Both the position numbers and the translations under genes were made by a program. Under the pieces are notes generated by a model. It worked only from the letters and a program-made list of their open reading frames with translations. It made no database searches and was not told the origin of the DNA. 16,974 nucleotides of DNA from CBDUQI01 sp965369325 (GTDB lineage: Bacteria > Pseudomonadota > Gammaproteobacteria > Steroidobacterales > JBCBZW01): positions 1 to 16,974 of the forward strand of contig CBDUQI010000126.1 in assembly GCA_965369325.1 (NCBI GenBank), in the 5' to 3' direction. Positions within the stretch are counted from its first letter, which is position 1; each line of letters begins with the position of its first letter. Positions 7,204 to 12,160 of this stretch are shown here, piece by piece.

Positions 7204-7344
7204 TTATGCAGCACTTTTGCGCTTCCACGACCTGGCGGAGAAGACCTCGTCAATCGTCGTATCAAACACGTGGTTGGAGTCGTTGCTTATGGTCAGCCTT
7301 GCCAAGGTCTTGGCGGGAAGTGTTAACTTGTCGGTTGATGACAT
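7204..7344 (-). CDS. 46-residue protein of unknown function
   Basis: ATG at 7344 to TAA at 7204. An AAGGA ribosome site lies 7 nt before the ATG. The product begins MSSTDKLTLPAKTLARLTIS and continues NDSNHVFDTTIDEVFSARSW before a basic tail KRKSAA. It is hydrophilic, has no signal peptide or membrane helix, and was not recognised. It lies 88 nt after the flavoprotein reductase and 40 nt before the SDR start, in the same direction, so it is probably co-expressed. It may be a small partner protein or the N-terminal stub of a longer gene; the well-placed ribosome site favours a translated ORF. Confidence 0.5.
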   Translation of the reverse strand: MSSTDKLTLPAKTLARLTISNDSNHVFDTTIDEVFSARSWKRKSAA

Positions 7345-7432
7345 GCGTTATTCCTTCGTGTGTTAGGGAATGCAAGACAAGTGCCTTGCTGGTTCTGGCC
7401 AGCGGATGTTCAGGCTGCCAGTCCCTTATTAG

Positions 7433-8803
7433 TCAAGCTACATCCAGCTCGCCGAAAACGGTCGGAATGAGTTCGGCTACCGTCGGGTGGATGTGCACCG
7501 ATCGGCGTATGGCGGTGTAGGGGAGGCCAGCGTTCATCACATCAATGATGCAGTGAATTGCCTCATCCCCATTCAGCCCGAGTATTGCAGCACCCAGTAT
7601 TTTGTTCGTATCTGCATCGACAACAACTTTTATGAATCCTTGCGTGTCACCAAATTCTCGGGCGCGCCCCACTCGTGTCATTGATCGCTTGCCGATACGA
7701 ACTGAGTAACCTGCGTCCCGCGCCGCTTGTTCTGTCAACCCAACGCGGCCGAGTGGTGGATCGACAAACAATCCGTAGCAAGCGATACGATCGGAAACGG
7801 ATCGGCGCTCGTCCGAAAAAAGATTCGCCGCTACTATTTCGAAATCGTTGTACGCGGTATGAGTGAACGCGCCGCGCCCGTTCACTTCACCCAATGCCCA
7901 AACGCCTGTGGCGCTCGTTCGCAACTGTTCGTCAACCTCAATTAGCCCCTGCGCGGTGGTGGCGATACCACCCTCCTGGAGTCCCAAGTCGTCCGTGTTG
8001 GGCACCCGCCCAGCGGCCAAAAATAGGTGTGTGCCAACGACCGACCCAAAACGTCCACTGCAAGAGGTCGTCACTTCGATATCGGAATTGCGCGCTGTCA
8101 AGCTCACCGAATCGACCCCCAACTCGAACCGGACACCTTCGTTTTCAAGGATCTTTTGTACTTCAGCAGATACGTCCCCGTCCTCATGGGCTATCACCCG
8201 ATCGGCTCTCTCGATCACCGTTACATCACTTGCGAATCGGCGGAAAATTTGTGCGAACTCAAGACCGATGTAACTCCCTCCAATCACGATGAGGTGTGGC
8301 GGTGTGAAGTCCACTTCCAGCATTGTTGAGTTCGTTAGATACGGCACCTCATCCAAACCTGCGATGTCCGGCACTCGCGCACGCGCACCGACGTTGATGA
8401 ACACCTTGTCTGCCTCGAGCAGGTCCCCGTTGACATCAATGCGGCGGTCACCCACGAATCGGGCATGACCTCGAATCACCTCCAGGTTCTGCATGTCCTC
8501 AAGCCACTTGGTGACCCCGCGATTCGAATCACCGCGAACCTCGTCCATGCGTGCCTTAACTCGTCGCATGTCAACATTGATATCGCCGGTATCAATGCCG
8601 AACTCGGCCGCGCGGCGTGCAAGTTGGGCGACCCGCGCACTCCCCACCAGCGTCTTTGTGGGAATGCAGCCGACGTTCACGCAAGTACCGCCAAAGTGTT
8701 GACGCTCGATAATCGCAGTTTTTAGCCCTTCTTGTGTGAGTTTCTCCGCCAACGGTGGCCCGGCTTGTCCGGCACCAATCACAATCGCATCAAATTTTTT
8801 CAT
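7433..8803 (-). CDS. FAD-dependent pyridine nucleotide-disulfide oxidoreductase (MerA-like)
   Basis: A 456-residue cytoplasmic flavoprotein of the class I disulfide reductase family (glutathione reductase, dihydrolipoamide dehydrogenase, mercuric reductase core). In order: FAD-binding IVIGAGQAGPPLAEK (8-21), the redox-active disulfide GGTCVNVGCIPTK (Cys41 and Cys46), the NAD(P)-binding VIGGSYIGLEFAQIF in the middle, the second FAD motif VWALGEVN, and the C-terminal dimer domain with HIHPTVAE (His439, Glu444), the catalytic base pair. It lacks the N-terminal metal-binding domain and C-terminal Cys pair of true mercuric reductase, so Hg(II) reduction should not be assumed. Start: AAAGGA is 7 nt before the ATG at 8803; an ATG at 8809 is too close. 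It sits mid-cluster between the PNPOx protein and the 46-residue ORF; the substrate is unknown, perhaps a quinone, disulfide or other electrophile. Confidence 0.92.
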   Translation of the reverse strand: MKKFDAIVIGAGQAGPPLAEKLTQEGLKTAIIERQHFGGTCVNVGCIPTKTLVGSARVAQLARRAAEFGIDTGDINVDMRRVKARMDEVRGDSNRGVTKWLEDMQNLEVIRGHARFVGDRRIDVNGDLLEADKVFINVGARARVPDIAGLDEVPYLTNSTMLEVDFTPPHLIVIGGSYIGLEFAQIFRRFASDVTVIERADRVIAHEDGDVSAEVQKILENEGVRFELGVDSVSLTARNSDIEVTTSCSGRFGSVVGTHLFLAAGRVPNTDDLGLQEGGIATTAQGLIEVDEQLRTSATGVWALGEVNGRGAFTHTAYNDFEIVAANLFSDERRSVSDRIACYGLFVDPPLGRVGLTEQAARDAGYSVRIGKRSMTRVGRAREFGDTQGFIKVVVDADTNKILGAAILGLNGDEAIHCIIDVMNAGLPYTAIRRSVHIHPTVAELIPTVFGELDVA

Positions 8804-8976
8804 AGTCATGTCCTTTCGAAGAAGCGCCTTGTGCCTTATCGACATCGGGCACGGTCAGCTCCTGATGGTGTCGGCTTGTGGGAACTATGCGGGGTGGAGC
8901 GCGAGGCTTACGTGCTCGCCAGCAATTCGGCGTGTGTCGCGGACATCTAATTCCTCTGCTGCCGTTCATCTTTCGG
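8804..8976 (-). other. 173-nt spacer with tiny ribosome-site-preceded ORFs, possibly a decayed small gene
   Basis: Between two genes of the cluster lie a 12-codon ORF (MSATHAELLAST, behind GAGGAAT, starting near 8951) and a GTG-started ORF (VPDVDKAQGASS..., behind AGGAG) overlapping the next gene's start. Neither is convincing alone. Together they could be leader peptides or the frameshifted remains of a small protein. No promoter or terminator was recognised. Confidence 0.3.
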
Positions 8977-9543
8977 TTATTGAGCTGTCTTGGCGAGCTC
9001 GCCAAATTCCGATTCGGTGTATCTGCGAGTGATATGTTGTGGGCAATTCCAGTCAAACGCGATAACATCAATGAACGCGATTCGCTCAATTCGTGCCTTG
9101 TAATCCGGCAGCTCCACCTGCGCGAGGACCTCCGCTGAAACGGTGCGCGCGTCCTTGATGCGGATATGTCCGAGTACCTTTAAGCGGCGACGCTTTGGAT
9201 AATCCATAAGGATCAATGAGCAGCGATCGTTGACTGACAGGTTTCCAACGCTGATGAGCTGCGTGTTCCCACGAAAATCAGCGTAGGCCAGTTGATTTGG
9301 CCCCAGCACCTTGAGAAATCCTTGGGGGCCGCCGCGGTGTTGCACATATGGCCACCCCGTCTCACCGACGCTCGCCATATAGAACGTATCGCGAAGTGCG
9401 ATAAAGCCCGCTTCGCGAGCGGTAAGTTGGTCGTTCGGTCCAAAGCTGTCTTGCAGACGCGTATTCTGCGACCGCGAACCGTACTGTTCCTGGGTCGATT
9501 TGACACTGTCGGTAAACGTCAGCTCGGCGAATCGATGAGTCAT
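8977..9543 (-). CDS. Pyridoxamine 5'-phosphate oxidase-fold flavoprotein
   Basis: A 188-residue cytoplasmic protein with the split-barrel FMN-binding pattern of PNPOx-like enzymes: an N-terminal helical extension (SRSQNTRLQDSFGPNDQLT), then IALRDTFYMASVGETGWPYV with QHRGGPQGFLKVLG, FRGNTQLISVGNLSVNDRCS, LILMDYPKRRRLKVLGHIRI and a C-terminal NCPQHITRRYTESE. The (V/Q)xHRGGPxGF and NCPQHIxxR segments are characteristic of a large uncharacterised subgroup often annotated as pyridoxamine oxidase family; real vitamin B6 metabolism is not implied. An AAAGG lies 10 nt upstream of the ATG. A GC-rich hairpin separates it from the upstream alpha/beta hydrolase. A role as flavin- or F420-type reductase in the cluster's redox chemistry is an inference. 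Confidence 0.88.
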   Translation of the reverse strand: MTHRFAELTFTDSVKSTQEQYGSRSQNTRLQDSFGPNDQLTAREAGFIALRDTFYMASVGETGWPYVQHRGGPQGFLKVLGPNQLAYADFRGNTQLISVGNLSVNDRCSLILMDYPKRRRLKVLGHIRIKDARTVSAEVLAQVELPDYKARIERIAFIDVIAFDWNCPQHITRRYTESEFGELAKTAQ

Positions 9544-9568
9544 GACTGCATTGCCTTTAGCTAAAAGA

Positions 9569-9592
9569 TGCGGCCGTACGAATACGGCCGCA
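9569..9592 (-). terminator. Perfect 10-bp hairpin with short T-run after it (weak terminator or processing site)
   Basis: TGCGGCCGTA (9583-9592 read leftward) pairs with TACGGCCGCA around TTCG on the minus strand, followed by TCTTTTAG. The short U-run suggests a leaky intrinsic terminator or an mRNA-stabilising stem between the alpha/beta hydrolase and the PNPOx gene, which would lower expression of the downstream genes relative to the upstream ones. Confidence 0.5.
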
Positions 9593-9597
9593 GAACC

Positions 9598-9617
9598 AGC
9601 GGCGCTAGTTCGCCGCT
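9598..9617 (-). repeat. 7-bp hairpin spanning the alpha/beta hydrolase stop codon
   Basis: AGCGGCG (9598-9604) and CGCCGCT (9611-9617) flank a 6-nt loop that contains the gene's TAG. It lies just 5' on the transcript of the stronger hairpin at 9569-9592, giving a double stem after the coding region. Confidence 0.4.
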
Positions 9618-10651
9618 AGGGGGGTACGGCCAACTTTCCGCTTAAGGAAATTCCGCATCAGGTCAGCGATCTCCTGGCCGTGCGTTTCCAAAGCGAAGTG
9701 CCCTGTGTCGATCAGGTGGTACTCAAGGTCTTCGAGATCCCGCTTGTATGGGGCAGCGCCCGCGGCGGGAAATATCTCGTCGTTCTGGCCCCAGACGATT
9801 AGTGTCGGCGGTTGATTGTCGCGAAGGTAGGCTTGCCAGGCTGGATACAGCGGCGGGTTTGACCCGTAGCTGTAGAACATCTGCAACTGAATGTCTTGAT
9901 TGCCTTCACGGTCCAGCAGTGGCTGCACATGTCCCCAGGTATCCGGGCTAACCGATTCTACGTTCGGCACACCGTTGGTGTACTGCCACTTTGTCGCGCC
10001 TAGCGTGGTCAGAAACCGCAGGGCGTTGTCGTTAGACATGGCGGGCTGCTTGTAGGCTGTTTTGACGTTTTTCCAAAAGTCGTTGTCGAGCCCCTTGTTG
10101 ACGGACTTGCGATCCTTCCAGTATTCCTTAATGGGCTGCCAGAAATTGTTATCGATACCTTCGTCGTACGCATTGCCATTCTGAATGATGAGTGTCTCAA
10201 TTCGATCGGGCTGAGCTGTTGCGATACGGAAACCTACCGGGGCACCGTAGTCCATCAGATACATGCTGAACTTATCGATCCCCACCTCATCGACGAACTT
10301 CCCTATTAACCTTGCAATATTGTCGAAGGAGTAGTCAAACTTATCGGTGTCGGGCATCGAACTGAAACCGTAGCCGGGGTAGTCAGGCGCGACCAAGTGA
10401 TACTGATTGGCCAACGCTGCGATCAGTTCGCGATACATGTGTGATGACGTTGGAAAGCCGTGCAATAGCAAGATTGTTGGGTTGTTTGGGTCGCCCGCTT
10501 CGCGATAAAAGATGTCGATACCTTCCAGGGTGACGGTCTGGTAACTCACATTGGATACGTTCTCAGCTAGCGCTGCGGACTGGAATCCGGCGATAACCAG
10601 TAGTGTATAGAACAGACATGCCGCTACGTGCTTTGTGTTGAATGCTCTCAT
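9605..10651 (-). CDS. Exported alpha/beta hydrolase with aspartate nucleophile (haloalkane dehalogenase/epoxide hydrolase type)
   Basis: A 348-residue protein with a Sec signal peptide (MRAFNTKHVAACLFYTLLVI... to about residue 29, ALA|EN). The mature part is an alpha/beta hydrolase: oxyanion motif LLLHGFPTSS (61-70), APDYPGYGFSS (88-98), nucleophile elbow YLMDYGAPVG with Asp134 in place of Ser, acid in VWGQNDEIFP (Asp291) and base in DTGHFALE (His318). An Asp nucleophile is typical of haloalkane and fluoroacetate dehalogenases and epoxide hydrolases, which open C-halogen or epoxide bonds through an ester intermediate. The cap domain lies between about 160 and 270. Start: AGGAG is 7 nt before the ATG at 10651. 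It lies 98 nt behind the isochorismatase-like gene in the same direction. The substrate is unknown, and close relatives with this DYGAPVG elbow are mostly uncharacterised. Confidence 0.9.
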   Translation of the reverse strand: MRAFNTKHVAACLFYTLLVIAGFQSAALAENVSNVSYQTVTLEGIDIFYREAGDPNNPTILLLHGFPTSSHMYRELIAALANQYHLVAPDYPGYGFSSMPDTDKFDYSFDNIARLIGKFVDEVGIDKFSMYLMDYGAPVGFRIATAQPDRIETLIIQNGNAYDEGIDNNFWQPIKEYWKDRKSVNKGLDNDFWKNVKTAYKQPAMSNDNALRFLTTLGATKWQYTNGVPNVESVSPDTWGHVQPLLDREGNQDIQLQMFYSYGSNPPLYPAWQAYLRDNQPPTLIVWGQNDEIFPAAGAAPYKRDLEDLEYHLIDTGHFALETHGQEIADLMRNFLKRKVGRTPLAAN

Positions 10652-10749
10652 GTTAGTACTCCTGGGTTGATAAGTAGTCGTTACACGGTGATCGGACAGG
10701 CGCTTGCTGGCGCCAGTGCACAAGAGTGATGGCTAAAAGCGATACGCGC

Positions 10750-11490
10750 CTATTTAGCGTTATTGATCTTGTGAACAGCTTCTTTCGTGGTCCATACCGT
10801 GTTCGCGATAAATCGAAAATTCACCAATGCAGATTCATAACCATTGCCTTCTTCGACGATGGCGGCCGCCGTTGCATCCGAGACCACCGCGACTTCAAAA
10901 CCCTGTTCCATGAGTTCGCGCATGTGCGATTCGGTGCAAAGGTTGGCTGACATGCCGCCCAAGATGATTTTTTCGATGCCACGTTTTCGCAGCTGCAACA
11001 CCAGGTCGTTCGTTTCCGGCCCGTAGATCTTGTGCGGGTTCGAAACAACGGTGGCGCCGTCATTGATGTATTTCTTGTAGCGATTGAGCCAATCGGCACC
11101 AGATCCCTCAAATCCCTCCGTGGTCAAAGCGCCCTTACGATCGAACATGCCGATGTTGTGCATCAGTTTTTCCAGTGCCCCTTCAAACCGCCAACCATGA
11201 TCGGTCGGGTAGTAGTAGTGAGGTGAGACGAACACCGGCATGTCGTTGGCTTTTGCTGTCTTGAACAAAGCGTCGATGTTCTCGACGGTGTTGTTCTCGG
11301 TGACGCTCTTGCCGACAACACCCCAGGTCACGCCCTTAGGACTGAGGAAGTCATTTTGCGGATCGGTAATGAGTAACGCGGTTCGACCGGGAACGATGTT
11401 TACGCCAGGGTCTGGCAGTTGTGCGTTTGCTATGCTCGTCAAACCTGTTAATGCCAAAGTAATCGCAATTAGTGTCAGTGTTGATTTCAT
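10750..11490 (-). CDS. Exported isochorismatase-fold cysteine hydrolase
   Basis: A 246-residue protein whose first 23 residues are a Sec signal (MKSTLTLIAITLALTGLTSI, ANA|Q), so it probably acts in the periplasm, unusual for this mostly cytoplasmic family. The triad is visible: Asp43 in LITDPQNDF, Lys154 in NPHKIYGPETND, and Cys185 in GGMSANLCTESHMRELMEQG. Family members hydrolyse amide, imide or vinyl-ether bonds (isochorismate, nicotinamide, N-carbamoyl compounds). I cannot choose among these. Start: AGGGG is 7 nt before the ATG at 11490; a longer in-frame start at 11553 would overlap the previous gene and destroy the signal peptide. It begins 10 nt after the stop of the DUF1348 gene, so the two are one operon. 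Confidence 0.9.
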   Translation of the reverse strand: MKSTLTLIAITLALTGLTSIANAQLPDPGVNIVPGRTALLITDPQNDFLSPKGVTWGVVGKSVTENNTVENIDALFKTAKANDMPVFVSPHYYYPTDHGWRFEGALEKLMHNIGMFDRKGALTTEGFEGSGADWLNRYKKYINDGATVVSNPHKIYGPETNDLVLQLRKRGIEKIILGGMSANLCTESHMRELMEQGFEVAVVSDATAAAIVEEGNGYESALVNFRFIANTVWTTKEAVHKINNAK

Positions 11491-11500
11491 GGTCTGGCCC

Positions 11501-11932
11501 CTATCGATGGTCAATTGAAGATTCGATGCGCCGCTCGCCGGCGGAAATCGCAACGTCGTTGGCGCTCATGTCGCGGCGAGCCATATAGCCGTCCGCGTCA
11601 AACTCCCAGTGTTCATTGCCGTGGGTTCGATACCAGCGCCCGGTCTTGGCGTGCTGCCATTCGTATTCGAAGCGCACCGAAATCCGGTTGCCTGTAAAGG
11701 CCCACAGCTCCTTCATCAGCCGGTAGTGCAGTTCAGTCGTCCATTTGTGTTTGAGGAAGGCTTCAATCGCGTCGCGGCCGCGAAAGAACTCCTCCCGATT
11801 CCGCCACTCAGAGTTCTCCGTATAGGCCTGGGCAACGGTCTTTGGATCACGCGAATTCCATGCATCTTCAGCCGCTTGCACTTTCGCTAAGGCGCTCTCG
11901 CGGGTGAACGGCGGAATAGGGGGGCGTTGCAT
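11501..11932 (-). CDS. DUF1348 / NTF2-like (SnoaL-fold) protein
   Basis: A 143-residue small alpha+beta-barrel protein. It starts MQRPPIPPFTRESALAKVQA and has AEDAWNSRDP, AYTENSEWRNREEFFRGR, FLKHKW, LMKELWAFTGNRISVRFEY, GNEHWEFDADGYMARRDMS and ANDVAI, the recognisable DUF1348 sequence. NTF2-like proteins bind small hydrophobic ligands or catalyse isomerisation and dehydration; DUF1348 has no established reaction that I know. Start: GAGGGG is 7 nt before the ATG at 11932, and relatives begin M-x-RPP-x-PPF. An alternative ATG at 11947 overlaps the stop of an upstream 18-codon ORF by ATGA, giving five extra residues. Longer in-frame starts up to 12064 lie inside or upstream of the sigma-54 promoter and are excluded. 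First full-length gene of the cluster. Confidence 0.88.
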   Translation of the reverse strand: MQRPPIPPFTRESALAKVQAAEDAWNSRDPKTVAQAYTENSEWRNREEFFRGRDAIEAFLKHKWTTELHYRLMKELWAFTGNRISVRFEYEWQHAKTGRWYRTHGNEHWEFDADGYMARRDMSANDVAISAGERRIESSIDHR

Positions 11933-11943
11933 CTTCACGCCCC

Positions 11944-12000
11944 TCATGCGCTCTGCAGGTTGGCTGCTGTTGGCGCGTCTTTGGTGGTTGCATTGCTCAT
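11944..12000 (-). CDS. 18-codon leader ORF overlapping the DUF1348 gene
   Basis: ATG at 12000 with GGAGAG 5 nt upstream, the best ribosome site near the promoter; the predicted transcript start (about 12031) lies 31 nt before it. It encodes MSNATTKDAPTAANLQSA and its TGA overlaps an ATG of the DUF1348 frame as ATGA. It may be a coupling leader, or the original N-terminal extension of the DUF1348 protein separated by a one-base shift. No regulatory amino-acid run (as in amino-acid attenuators) is present. Confidence 0.5.
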   Translation of the reverse strand: MSNATTKDAPTAANLQSA

Positions 12001-12040
12001 GATTTCTCTCCAGTGCGATAGTTCTCGTATGGGTTGAGTA

Positions 12041-12058
12041 CTGCACTTGTCGTGCCAA
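12041..12058 (-). promoter_or_regulatory. Sigma-54 promoter driving the minus-strand cluster
   Basis: On the minus strand TTGGCACGACAAGTGCAG has the invariant GG (12056-12055) and GC (12044-12043) separated by exactly 10 bp, and agrees with the TGGCACG-N4-TTGCA consensus except for one base in the -12 block. The transcript should start near 12031. The adjacent divergent gene encodes a sigma-54 activator and two enhancer-like sites lie upstream, which together make this call strong. Confidence 0.85.
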
Positions 12059-12102
12059 CCGCACAAAGGTTTTAAATACAGTGAGTTAACTGATTTCGGG
12101 TG

Positions 12103-12135
12103 CCGTAAGAATTTACGGACCGTAAGAAATTGTGG
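12103..12135. promoter_or_regulatory. Tandem enhancer sites for the sigma-54 activator
   Basis: Site 1 (12103-12118) is CCGTAAGAATTTACGG, an inverted repeat of 6-bp arms. Site 2 (12120-12135) is CCGTAAGAAATTGTGG, the same left arm with a degenerate right arm. They are offset by 17 bp and centred about 80 and 97 bp upstream of the predicted sigma-54 start, the usual place for enhancer-binding proteins. They also lie 25-58 bp before the activator's own ATG, so binding may repress its synthesis. Confidence 0.65.
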
Positions 12136-12160
12136 TTTAATCCATAAATACTTGAGGAGA

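Noticed and set aside
7433..8803. merA, mercuric reductase
   Set aside because: It lacks the N-terminal heavy-metal domain and the C-terminal cysteine pair, and no other mer gene or MerR regulator is nearby.
11501..12064. DUF1348 gene starting at 12064
   Set aside because: The extension covers the sigma-54 promoter, so it could not be on the predicted transcript; the start at 11932 has a ribosome site and fits the family.
12047..12160. Longer N-terminus of the sigma-54 activator from TTG 12047
   Set aside because: The extension crosses the enhancer sites and promoter, shows no PAS similarity, and a ribosome site lies just before 12161.
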